Positions 34,871 to 43,018 of a stretch of DNA of 64,000 nucleotides are shown in pieces (position 1 is the first letter of the stretch; every line of letters starts with the position of its first letter). The DNA lies in assembly GCF_014203275.1 (NCBI RefSeq), contig NZ_JACHIP010000001.1, forward strand, positions 930,001-994,000, given 5' to 3'. The notes under the pieces are model-generated. The model did no database searches. It was given only the letters and a program-made list of their open reading frames with translations, and had not been told where the DNA came from. The translations under genes were made by a program, and so were the position numbers. Source of the DNA: Granulicella aggregans (lineage in GTDB: Bacteria; Acidobacteriota; Terriglobia; Terriglobales; Acidobacteriaceae).

Positions 34871-35367
34871 TTTGCTACTTCTTCGGTTACATATTGCTTT
34901 GCGAGATTCCTGAGAGCTTGGCCATCGACGCGCATGCCGCGCCACTCACTCTTCACGACCGCGCCCATGGCGTGGTAGAAGTCGATTGACGGCTGGTTCC
35001 AGTCGAGGACGCTCCACTCGAAGCGGGCGCAGTTCTCTTCGACAGCGATAGCGGCGAGGCGGGTGAGGATGGACTTGCCGATCCCCTTCCCACGCAGCGC
35101 GGGCTGTACGTAGAGATCTTCGAGGTAGATGCCCGGACGTCCCTCCCACGTGGAGTAGTTGTAGAAGTACAGGGCGAAGCCTACTGGCGTTCCATTCCAC
35201 TCGGCCATCAGGCAGTGAAAGCGACGAGGCTCGGTGAAGCCGTTCCGGAGGAGGTCGTCCTCGGTGGTGAGAACGGCGTCGGGTTCGCGTTCGTAGAGAG
35301 CAAGTTCGCGGATGAAGCCGAGGATGGCGGCCACATCGGATGGAGTTGCGGGGCGGAGGTTGAGCAT
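34867..35367 (-). CDS. GNAT N-acetyltransferase (SSAT-like)
   Basis: A 166-residue GNAT enzyme. It shows the acetyl-CoA motif LEDLYVQPALRGKGIGKSIL and the SSAT-like segments IRELALYER near the N-terminus and FALYFYNYSTWEGRPG. These suggest a diamine or thialysine acetyltransferase, though the substrate is not certain. It overlaps the trmFO start by four bases. Start ATG 35367. Confidence 0.85.
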   Translation of the reverse strand: MLNLRPATPSDVAAILGFIRELALYEREPDAVLTTEDDLLRNGFTEPRRFHCLMAEWNGTPVGFALYFYNYSTWEGRPGIYLEDLYVQPALRGKGIGKSILTRLAAIAVEENCARFEWSVLDWNQPSIDFYHAMGAVVKSEWRGMRVDGQALRNLAKQYVTEEVAK

Positions 35368-35432
35368 AGGTCGTCTCTACTCATTGTAGGTGTTTCTTTG
35401 GAAGAACCCATGCACCGCGTGAAACAGAGGAG

Positions 35433-35449
35433 CGATGGATGGGGCACCC
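35433..35449. repeat. Copy of dispersed repeat family A
   Basis: CGATGGATGGGGCACCC; the left arm is degenerate. It lies in the gap between the GNAT gene start and the outer-membrane barrel gene end, beside the barrel gene's terminator hairpin. Confidence 0.55.
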
Positions 35450-35482
35450 GGACATTTGGCACCCGCAAAAAAGAAGATCCTC

Positions 35483-35521
35483 CGCTACACGGATCACGAT
35501 GTGACTGTGATCTGTGTAGCG
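35483..35521 (-). terminator. Rho-independent terminator of outer-membrane barrel gene
   Basis: 15-bp stem (CGCTACACGGATCAC with GTGATCTGTGTAGCG, one G-U pair) and a 9-base loop. On the minus strand it is followed within about 10 bases by CTTCTTTTTTG. It lies 46 bases after the barrel-protein stop codon. Confidence 0.7.
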
Positions 35522-35566
35522 AAGGACGACAAAGGTCTGTGGTCGTGGCTAAGTGCTTGTTTGACG

Positions 35567-36559
35567 CTAGAAGCGTACGCCGAAGGTGAGCGGAATGTAG
35601 GTTGTCTTGGCGCTGTTCTGGGGAAAAGCGTTGAAGTAGTTTGCGTCGTTGGTGGGATTGGTCGTTCCCGTGGCATCAACAAAGAAGGGACGGCTTTCGT
35701 TGGCGGTGTAAACGTAGCGGGCTTCGCCGAAGAACTTTAGATCGCTGAAGCGCGACATCTTATAGGTGAACCCTAGGCCGCCGTTCACGCCGACCGCGTT
35801 GCTCACGTAGCTATCGATCACCTGATTCGCTTCATATTGAAAGCAGCCATAGTAAGGGTCGCAGTAGGTGCCGGTCGCAGGGGTCGTGAAGTCCGTCACC
35901 TTGTGATAGAAGCCGACGCCACCGATTACGTAGCCACCGATCTTGTCACCCTGGTAATAGGTGTACTGAGGGCCGACGGTGAAAGACCAGATATGGCCGT
36001 GACCACCCACCTGGGCAAGACCGGCTTGAACATTGCCACCGTTATAGATGGTGAGCAGATTATTGAGAGTTGAGGTCTGGATTCCGAAAGCGTGCCAGTC
36101 AAACTCGAGCACAGCCGCGATCTTCTTGTTGAAGTTGCGGCCGCCGCCGACTTGAAAGTCGTAGTTGGGCGAATAGTACGCATGCGTTCCACCGGTGGGG
36201 ATGGTTACGCCAGCGCCGCCAAAGAAGGTGTACTTGGATGAGCCGTCAGCGTTGTGCGAAGAGTCGGCATAGACCGGGCGGCGGCCATAGCGGCGCGGTG
36301 GCGGCTGCGGCGAGGGATTGGCGATGTAGCCAACTGCGTCGGCTGTCTCTTCCGCACCGGCGCTGGTGCTGTAGCCGATCGCCGAGGGCTCGTCGTTCGC
36401 AGCGATGAGCGACTGTGTCGTCTGCGGGGCGACGTAGAAAATCGACTGAGCAGCAGGTGCTGCTTGCTGGGCCTGAAGACCAAGCGTGCTCGCACCGGCG
36501 AAAACTGCGACGGCTGCGACCCGGGTGAAGATCTGGAGAGGGCGGGGCGATATCTGCAT
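35567..36559 (-). CDS. Outer-membrane beta-barrel protein
   Basis: A 330-residue exported protein with a signal peptide (TRVAAVAVFAGASTLGLQAQ) at ATG 36559, GGAG 11 bases upstream. A disordered Ala/Gln/Pro segment follows (~30-100), then an eight-stranded-type barrel with alternating aromatic strands (e.g. YTFFGGAGVTIP, YVIGGVGFYHKV, GGLGFTYKMS). The last residue is a Phe, as in BAM substrates (VRF end). It resembles OmpA/OmpW-like porins without a peptidoglycan domain. The frame extends 50 codons further upstream but without coding character. An AACCGG-type hairpin lies ~45 bases upstream of the start. Confidence 0.72.
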   Translation of the reverse strand: MQISPRPLQIFTRVAAVAVFAGASTLGLQAQQAAPAAQSIFYVAPQTTQSLIAANDEPSAIGYSTSAGAEETADAVGYIANPSPQPPPRRYGRRPVYADSSHNADGSSKYTFFGGAGVTIPTGGTHAYYSPNYDFQVGGGRNFNKKIAAVLEFDWHAFGIQTSTLNNLLTIYNGGNVQAGLAQVGGHGHIWSFTVGPQYTYYQGDKIGGYVIGGVGFYHKVTDFTTPATGTYCDPYYGCFQYEANQVIDSYVSNAVGVNGGLGFTYKMSRFSDLKFFGEARYVYTANESRPFFVDATGTTNPTNDANYFNAFPQNSAKTTYIPLTFGVRF

Positions 36560-36689
36560 CGATGGGACTCCGTAAAAAAATTCTGCGTGCTTGTTCCCGT
36601 TCAACCCGGCTTTTCGCCGGTTGTTGCGGGTTGTGTATGTATGACGCACGAAAGGGAGATTTGGACTACTGAGTTTCCCAGCCGGAAAA

Positions 36690-36722
36690 GTGAAGGGCGC
36701 GACCGTGGCCACGCCCTTTCAC
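36690..36722 (-). terminator. Terminator downstream of the RNase E/G gene
   Basis: Stem GTGAAGGGCG / CGCCCTTTCAC (one extra base in one arm) with a 12-base loop. In the minus-strand direction it is followed by CACTTTTCC. It lies 37 bases beyond the RNase stop, consistent with a Rho-independent terminator. Confidence 0.6.
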
Positions 36723-36758
36723 TCTGAACAACATTAGAAGTCCACCAGCGGGTAAGTC

Positions 36759-39700
36759 CTAGTGGATGTCGAACTGCTCCGGATGAAGGCTCGGGTCGCT
36801 CTTGACGAGGATAGTCTTGCCGACCATCTCTTCCATCTCCTGCAGCCACTTCGCGGTGCCGGACTTCAACTGCTTGACTACTTCGGGATGGACGCGAAGC
36901 ATCACGTCGCCGCGATCAAGATGCTTGTGCATCTTGCGCATCTCGATGTAGATGTCGTTGCAGACGGTGATCGGCGACTTGGTCATGCCGGTGCCCTGGC
37001 AGACGCCGCAGGTGGTGGATAAGGTGCGCTCGAGCGACTGCTTGACACGCTTGCGGGTGATGGCGACGAGACCAAAGTCGTTGAACTGGAGAACCTTTGA
37101 CGGGGCGCGGTCGGACTTGAGTTCCTCTTCAAGCGCGGCCATCACCTTGTTGCGGTTCTTGCGTTCGTCCATGTCGATGAAGTCGATGATGATGATGCCG
37201 CCGAGATCGCGGAGGCGAATCTGGCGAACGATCTCCGGGATGGCGTCGAGGTTGGTCTTGACGATGGTGTCTTCGAGGCGAGCCGTCTTGCCGACGAACT
37301 TGCCGGTGTTGATGTCGATGGCGACCAGAGCTTCGGTCTGGTTGATGACGATGGAGCCGCCGGATTTGAGCCAGACCTTCGAGCGGAGAGCCTTGTTGAT
37401 CTCTTCGGTGATGCCGAACTGTTCGAAGAGTGGGGTTTCCTTGGTGTAGAGCTTCACGCGGCGGATGAGCTGCGGCTGGAAGCGCTGCAGAAAGCGCAGG
37501 ACACGCTCGTACTCGCTCTCGGTGTCGACCCAGATGGCGGAGAAGTTGTCGGTGACCTGGTCGCGCAGGATGCGCTCGACCAGATTTAGGTCGTGATAGA
37601 TGAGTGCCGGAGACTTCGAGGATTCCGAACGCTGCTTGATGTCGGCCCAGAGATTGAGCAGGAAGCGGAGGTCGGAGCGGAGTTCATCCTCGCTTGCGCC
37701 CGAAGCTGCGGTGCGGACGATGAAGCCACCGGAGGCATCGCCCTTTTCGGAGAGGAGAATCTCCTTGAGGCGGCGGCGTTCGCTGTCGGACTCGATCTTG
37801 CGGGAGACGCCGGTGTGGTTGACGGTCGGCATGAAGACCAGGAAGCGGCCGGGGAGCGCGATGTGCGAGGTAATGCGCGCGCCCTTCTTGGCGATGGGCT
37901 CCTTGGCGATCTGGACGAGAATCTCCTGGCCGGGCTTCAGCAGATCGCTGATTGCGGGGAGATTGGTTGCCTGCATGGATTGGCGTGAACGGCCTCCGCC
38001 ACCGCTACCGAAGCGAGGCCGTTCGCCGTCGCCGCCGGTGTTGCGCGAGCGGTTGCGGTCGCGACCATCGCGGCTGCCGCTGCGGCCTTCACGACGGCCA
38101 TCACGGCCACCTTCGCGGCGCGGACGGCGGTCGGAGTCGGTCCGCGATGCAGTGCCTTCGGTCTCGGTCGCGGGTTCACGGAAGGTGTTCGCGAAGAACT
38201 CGGCATCCGCAGCGGACTGCTCGGTGGGCTTGTCGCCTTCGGTGAAGCCCTCGTCTTCGAACTCAGCAGAGCCTTCGGCTTCTTCTTCCTCGAAGTCGTC
38301 GTCCTCATCTTCTTCGGACTCGCCGTCGCCGGTGCGCGTGATCTGGTCGATGGACATCTCGCGGAGCATGGTGCCGAGATCGGCTGCACCTTCGAGGGTC
38401 TCCTCTTCAAGATCGTCGAACTCCTCGTCGTAGTGGGCGTGGAGCGTCGTGGCCTCGTGCTCCTCGTCGTCGATCAGCTCTTCTTCGAGGGTGCCGGTTC
38501 CGGGAGCAAAGCTCTGAAGACCGTTCGTGCTGACGACGCTGGTCTCGTGGAGGATGGGGGCGGTGGGCTCAGCCGCGTGCTCGGCGACCGGAGCGACGGC
38601 GAGGGACTCGGAGTGCATCTCGCCCGTGGATGCAATAGTGGTGATCTCGGTCGCGGCGACCTCGGTAGGAGCGAAGAACGGCGGCGGAGGTGGAGGAACT
38701 CCGGTGGTGTCGAGGTGTGAAACAGGCTCTTCGTAGGCAACGGCTGCGGTTTCGGACCTCTCGGCGACGGCGTTCAGATCGACCGCGTGCGGCTCCACTT
38801 CGGCGTCGTTCTCGTCGAGGCGGTTGAACGGGTGCGAGTGGTCAACGGAAAGGGGAAACTCTTCAGGAGCGTGGCCGTCCGCAACTTCAACCGCATTGGC
38901 GACCTCTTCGGTCTCCTCTTCGAGAAACTCTTCCTCGAAGACCTCTTCTTCGACTACAGGAGCGCTCTGACGGAACTCACTGGGTGCGGCAGGATCGATG
39001 CGGTAGGAGGCTGAGGCTTCGCTCGGCTCGTACTCGGCTTCTACGTGCGCGACGGGTTCGACTGCGACCGCTTCCACCGGCTCGGGGCTGCCGGGTTCGG
39101 GGACGGCAACGATGGGATCGAGCGCGGCGGGAATGGTCTCGACGAATGGCGATTCAGGCTCGTGATGCGCAACTGCCGCGACCTCAGGCTGTTCTTCGAT
39201 CGGCGACACGACGCTCAGGCCCTCGGCGTCGTGAACGACATGCGGGACGGCTGCGGGAGCTGCGGGCTGCTCGTTGCGGAAGTTCTGGCGATTGTCCTGA
39301 CGGTGCTCGGATCGGCCTTCACGGCGTCCGTCGCGGCGCGAATCACGACCGCTATCGCGACCTGCATCGCGTCCGGAGTCCGGGCGGCTGCGGCGGGAGA
39401 GCGTCTCGCCTGGGAGGACGGCGCCGCCATCCCATGAGGTCGCGACGAAATCGTCGACAACAGTGGTTGGCTTGGCAAGAACGACATTTGCGGGAGCGCT
39501 GCTTGCGGGAGCCGACGGGGCTCCTTCGCTGTCGCGGCGGTACTTTCCGAGCGACTCACCAGGGAGGATGATCGGCTCGGATGGCGCGGACGTCTCTTCC
39601 TCTCCTCCAGAAGGAGCATCGACACCGTAGAGACTGTGCGAGGGGGCGAAGCCGCGGGGTGCGCGAGGAGCACGATCGTCGCGATCACCACGGCCACCGC

Positions 39701-40658
39701 GGTCGTTTCTGCCACGGCCTCCACGGTCGCCGCGTCCACCTTCGCGACGCTGGCCGTCACGCGGCGGGGCGGAACGGGCGGGCTCGTCTTCTCCGGTGTA
39801 GATCTCCTGTACGGGAGCGGCTTGAATCTCCGGCACGTTCTCTTCAACGGCGTATTCGACAAGGTTGGCGTTGTCCGAGGCGAAGGGCGCAGCCTCCGAG
39901 TTCGTGTCGGCAGAAGTGTTCTCGCCCTGTGTTTCGCCGGGCTGGCCTGGGTTTCCACGGCCACGGCGACGGCCGCGACGACCACGCCAGCGGCGGCTGC
40001 CATCGGCACCGGGAGCGCCTTCGCCTACGGTCTCGACATCGACAGAGGAAGCGGGGATGAATGCGGGTTCGTCGGCGATGCGTGGAGTCTCTTCGTCGAG
40101 TGGGCGGTCACTTGTAACTGGTGGGCGGTCGCCACTCTGGCTACGCTCGCCGTTGCGGTTGCCGCGTCCACGGCGATTGCGGCCACGACCGTTGCGATCG
40201 CCACGGCCATTCTGTTCGGAGCGGCCTTCGCCTGAATTTTCAGAGGGTGCGGATGCGGTGGCTTCGATGGTCACCGGTGCAGGACGTTCGCCCCGATCGT
40301 TGCGGTTGCCACGGTCTCCTCGATCTCCGCGGTCGCCGTTGCGGTTGTCGGATCTCTGGCTGTCGGAGCGGGGGCCGCGGGCTTCGCCGCTGCCGCCGTG
40401 GGTGGATTCGAAGTCGGCTGTGTCGCCGGCTTCTTCCATGAAGTCGGTGATGTAAAGGAAGGCGTCGCGTTCGAGGCCGATGTCCACAAAGGACGACTGC
40501 ATGCCGGGAAGAACGCGGGTGACGCGGCCGTTATAGATGGAGCCTGCGAGGGTGTACTCGTTTTCGCGCTCGTAGTAGATCTCTGCGAGTTCGTCGTTCT
40601 CGACGATGGCGAGACGGGTCTCGTGGGGGGTGCTTGAGATGTAAATTTCCTTCGACAT
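36759..40658 (-). CDS. rng: RNase E/G family endoribonuclease with ~820-residue insertion in its S1 domain
   Basis: Single-strand-specific endoribonuclease for mRNA decay and rRNA/tRNA processing. The first ~74 residues are the start of the family fold and S1 domain (NGRVTRVLPGMQSSFVDIG, ERDAFLYITD). Residues ~899-1299 hold the rest of S1 (PGQEILVQIAKE, KKGARITSHIALPG), the DNase I-like catalytic core with DxD-type Asp residues (AIDINTGKF; IIDFIDMD) and the zinc-link CGVCQG. Between them lies a huge low-complexity region: RGD/RND/GRG repeats, a proline-alanine-glutamate tract and an acidic block, without recognisable domains. E. coli RNase E has its disordered part at the C-terminus instead. 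Start ATG 40658. rng versus rne is not distinguishable by eye. Confidence 0.9.
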   Translation of the reverse strand: MSKEIYISSTPHETRLAIVENDELAEIYYERENEYTLAGSIYNGRVTRVLPGMQSSFVDIGLERDAFLYITDFMEEAGDTADFESTHGGSGEARGPRSDSQRSDNRNGDRGDRGDRGNRNDRGERPAPVTIEATASAPSENSGEGRSEQNGRGDRNGRGRNRRGRGNRNGERSQSGDRPPVTSDRPLDEETPRIADEPAFIPASSVDVETVGEGAPGADGSRRWRGRRGRRRGRGNPGQPGETQGENTSADTNSEAAPFASDNANLVEYAVEENVPEIQAAPVQEIYTGEDEPARSAPPRDGQRREGGRGDRGGRGRNDRGGRGDRDDRAPRAPRGFAPSHSLYGVDAPSGGEEETSAPSEPIILPGESLGKYRRDSEGAPSAPASSAPANVVLAKPTTVVDDFVATSWDGGAVLPGETLSRRSRPDSGRDAGRDSGRDSRRDGRREGRSEHRQDNRQNFRNEQPAAPAAVPHVVHDAEGLSVVSPIEEQPEVAAVAHHEPESPFVETIPAALDPIVAVPEPGSPEPVEAVAVEPVAHVEAEYEPSEASASYRIDPAAPSEFRQSAPVVEEEVFEEEFLEEETEEVANAVEVADGHAPEEFPLSVDHSHPFNRLDENDAEVEPHAVDLNAVAERSETAAVAYEEPVSHLDTTGVPPPPPPFFAPTEVAATEITTIASTGEMHSESLAVAPVAEHAAEPTAPILHETSVVSTNGLQSFAPGTGTLEEELIDDEEHEATTLHAHYDEEFDDLEEETLEGAADLGTMLREMSIDQITRTGDGESEEDEDDDFEEEEAEGSAEFEDEGFTEGDKPTEQSAADAEFFANTFREPATETEGTASRTDSDRRPRREGGRDGRREGRSGSRDGRDRNRSRNTGGDGERPRFGSGGGGRSRQSMQATNLPAISDLLKPGQEILVQIAKEPIAKKGARITSHIALPGRFLVFMPTVNHTGVSRKIESDSERRRLKEILLSEKGDASGGFIVRTAASGASEDELRSDLRFLLNLWADIKQRSESSKSPALIYHDLNLVERILRDQVTDNFSAIWVDTESEYERVLRFLQRFQPQLIRRVKLYTKETPLFEQFGITEEINKALRSKVWLKSGGSIVINQTEALVAIDINTGKFVGKTARLEDTIVKTNLDAIPEIVRQIRLRDLGGIIIIDFIDMDERKNRNKVMAALEEELKSDRAPSKVLQFNDFGLVAITRKRVKQSLERTLSTTCGVCQGTGMTKSPITVCNDIYIEMRKMHKHLDRGDVMLRVHPEVVKQLKSGTAKWLQEMEEMVGKTILVKSDPSLHPEQFDIH

Positions 40659-41348
40659 TGCTCTGCTTTCTGCCCGGCCCCGTAGGGTTGCGAGCGGCAG
40701 GCAGACGAAGGATCGGGAGCGCGCCAGCTTTTGGCTAGGCGGGGCTCACCTCTGGTGAGGACAGGATGCGGAATGCTGAAGCTGCGAGGGCGACTACCGT
40801 TGGAAGAACTGCCTGGGCACACTTCGAAAAGCGGCCTGAGACGGCGCGGCATGTGTCGGAACCACGGGGATATGCTTCTTGCGGCGATCGGCATGAGGAG
40901 GTGACCAAGACAGCCTCATGTAGAGGCGGGGCCGTTTGCCTTCCGGATGCGATCATTCCAAAATCCTGTCCGGCCATTGGAGTCGATCCTCAGCCTGGCC
41001 GGCCTTTTTCTAAAGTCTTGTTGCCGCTGCCGGCGCCTTGCGCCAAAGGGAGCGGGTTATTTCGCTATACGGCGTCTGACCGTACAGGTGTTACGCGTAG
41101 CTCTGCACCAAATCTGCTGCATCTACTGCGGTCCCTGCAGTTTCTATACGACCGGCGAGTAAGTCAACCGAGACTGAGAGAGGGCTTGCGCTAAACGAGT
41201 CGGGAGTGAACCCCGGCGTCCGCTGAGATAGCGCGTTGCCTGCCTTATTTCTACCACTTTACCGTCAGTTCACAAAGCGGGGGAAAGTTGGGAGGGGTTC
41301 TGTTTCGAAGTTGTGCGATCATGGTCGCCAACACACGGGAGACGCTTC
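40659..41348. other. Long intergenic region, including rng leader
   Basis: Nearly 700 bases between divergent rng and a hypothetical gene. No convincing CDS. I looked for RNase P RNA, tmRNA and tRNA cores and did not find them. The only structure noted is the hairpin at 40970-41009. A long 5' leader for rng, as in the autoregulated E. coli rne, is possible but not shown. Confidence 0.5.
40970..41009 (+). terminator. Terminator-like hairpin in the rng leader region
   Basis: CCGGCCA, a 19-base loop, TGGCCGG, then CCTTTTTC on the plus strand. The U-tract orientation implies termination of a plus-strand transcript starting somewhere in 40659-40969, where no CDS is convincing, so it could end a small RNA. 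Alternatively it is chance. Confidence 0.4.
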
Positions 41349-42809
41349 GTGCCGAAGGATTCAGATACGCCCGTCCACAGACGTGCCTGGTTCGTCCTGC
41401 AATTCTGCCGTCACGTGCTCTTCCTGTTGCGAAAAATCCTGCTCTTGGCTGCACAGACACTGGCGAACGTGCTCTGGCTTCTCTTCGCTGTCGTGCTCAT
41501 CCAAACGTGGTTTCTCTCGCTGATTCATGGCGGATACGATGCCGTCTGGTACTCCATTGGAGAGATCTTTGTACTCGGCTGCCTGGGCTTACTGGCCGGA
41601 TTTGAGATGGCGTTTGCCGATCTGCGCGATAAAGACCCGGGTCAGGTCGACGAGGACATCCGTGGACTTCTCCGGCAGATGCAGGCGTATGACGACAAGA
41701 TCTCGGAGGCCCGCGAGTGGCTGGGAGTTGCGCTTGTCGTCGCAGCCGCGGCTTTGGTCGAGCTTCACTGGACCCTTCCGGTCTACGCTGACAACGCCTT
41801 GGCGTGGCTGCAACATCGCTACAAACCTCTGCACTTTGAGGCGGATACGGAGAAGTTTGTGCTGAGCATTCTCTTCACCACGCTCCCCGTGGTGTGGTTT
41901 GCACAGGCCCCCGCCAAATCCCTGGCCCTGTGGAACTCTGTCAGGTTCCTCAAACTGTTTCGCTGGGCGTGGCCGATTCTCAAGGTCACCATAGCTGTGA
42001 TGGAGCTAGTCCGCATCAACGTCGTGACAGAGGTGATTCGCTGGGCTACCCGCCGAGTGTGGCCCAAAGAGCCACGTAACTTGAAGCCGAGCGACTCAGC
42101 GCACTACGTAAGCTGCGTTCGCCGGTACGGTTACGGCGTACACGATATGGATGAGACGATCTTCGTCCGGCCTGATGGCTCGATCACGGTGCATCAGGTC
42201 TCACTCATCCACGTGCTTGCAGCCGACCGAACGACCTTCGAGCGATGGACTACGTGGAACTCCGCTTGTAAGCAGAAGGAAGCACACGTATCCCGGGCTG
42301 TGTTCTGCCCGTTGCCCGGGGAAAAGATCGGTGACTTCGAAGAGCAGATCGCAAAGTTCAGGAGCGGCGGCTTCAAGGACTTTCCGCAGGACAGCATAAA
42401 GGCTGTCGATGTATCGACCACGCCGAAACCGAATCTTGCCGCCTTCGAGATACGCTCGATTGATCCCATGGGAACGATCAATCCTCCACAGGGGGCGATC
42501 GTTCTATTCGAGATGAGGGCCGAATGGAATGCCAACGCATTCGCGATCAGCGGGCAGGATTTTTATGAATTTACCTGCGAGTTTCCCTACAGGAGATTCC
42601 GTACCGTCATTACGCTCGATCCAGCGTGTCTCTTCAGCATGGCTTTGCCCGACAGGAGTTGCAGCTTCCGCGGAAACCGCCACGATGCTGAAGCGAGTCG
42701 GATCACGTTCACGCCAATCCCCCGCTCGCCGCATCAACTAGAGATTGAGATCCTGTACCCACTGCCGGGAGCGACCTACCGAATCGATTGGCAGGTCTGG
42801 CCTATCTGA
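41349..42809 (+). CDS. Unrecognised multi-TM protein with large C-terminal soluble domain
   Basis: Family not recognised. GTG 41349 with CGGGAG seven bases upstream gives 486 residues; a further GTG at 41313 would add 12. The N-terminal ~220 residues contain about four hydrophobic segments: around LLRKILLLAAQTLANVLWLL, FVLGCLGLLAGFEMAF, VALVVAAAALVELHW and FVLSILFTTLPVVWFAQAP. Acidic linkers separate them (DLRDKDPGQVDED). The remaining ~260 residues are soluble, with a lone run of charged and beta-rich sequence, and no catalytic motif is apparent. It is convergent with a glycine-repeat peptide gene. Confidence 0.55.
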   Translation: MPKDSDTPVHRRAWFVLQFCRHVLFLLRKILLLAAQTLANVLWLLFAVVLIQTWFLSLIHGGYDAVWYSIGEIFVLGCLGLLAGFEMAFADLRDKDPGQVDEDIRGLLRQMQAYDDKISEAREWLGVALVVAAAALVELHWTLPVYADNALAWLQHRYKPLHFEADTEKFVLSILFTTLPVVWFAQAPAKSLALWNSVRFLKLFRWAWPILKVTIAVMELVRINVVTEVIRWATRRVWPKEPRNLKPSDSAHYVSCVRRYGYGVHDMDETIFVRPDGSITVHQVSLIHVLAADRTTFERWTTWNSACKQKEAHVSRAVFCPLPGEKIGDFEEQIAKFRSGGFKDFPQDSIKAVDVSTTPKPNLAAFEIRSIDPMGTINPPQGAIVLFEMRAEWNANAFAISGQDFYEFTCEFPYRRFRTVITLDPACLFSMALPDRSCSFRGNRHDAEASRITFTPIPRSPHQLEIEILYPLPGATYRIDWQVWPI

Positions 42810-42810
42810 A

Positions 42811-42942
42811 CTAAGCCGCAGCTTGTACGGAGCCGCCGGATCCGCCGCCCATAAGAGCCATATCTCTGGCCGGGCTGTTGCTGCCGCCACCAGGACTGTT
42901 GCTTCCGCCACCGAGCTGCTTCACCGCTTGTAGATGCTTCAT
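42811..42942 (-). CDS. Small Gly/Ser/Asn-repeat peptide (43 residues)
   Basis: Begins MKHLQAVKQL, then GGGSNSP twice in tandem (residues 11-24), ARDMALM, GGGSGGS and VQAAA. The ATG has GCGGAGG eight bases upstream, one of the strongest ribosome binding sites in the window. The tandem repeat is mirrored in the DNA (two ~21-base units). No family recognised. The short polar leader-like start followed by a Gly/Ser/Asn-rich core is reminiscent of a ribosomally made, modified peptide precursor, but no modification enzyme is adjacent. A longer in-frame start at 43008 adds a basic segment and is less likely. Confidence 0.55.
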   Translation of the reverse strand: MKHLQAVKQLGGGSNSPGGGSNSPARDMALMGGGSGGSVQAAA

Positions 42943-43018
42943 CGCAGAACCTCCGCTATGCATAACTATACGCTTCACCCGGCGAAGCAGACCGTGAAGC
43001 CGAGCCACCCAAAGTGAT

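Noticed and set aside
38984..40455. Several long plus-strand ORFs within the RNase E/G gene
   Set aside because: They are antisense shadows created by the low-complexity, GC-rich repeats of the RNase insertion; they have no ribosome binding sites and no recognisable sequence.
40659..41348. RNase P RNA, tmRNA or tRNA in the gap before rng
   Set aside because: The conserved cores of these RNAs were not found by eye. A covariance search would be decisive.
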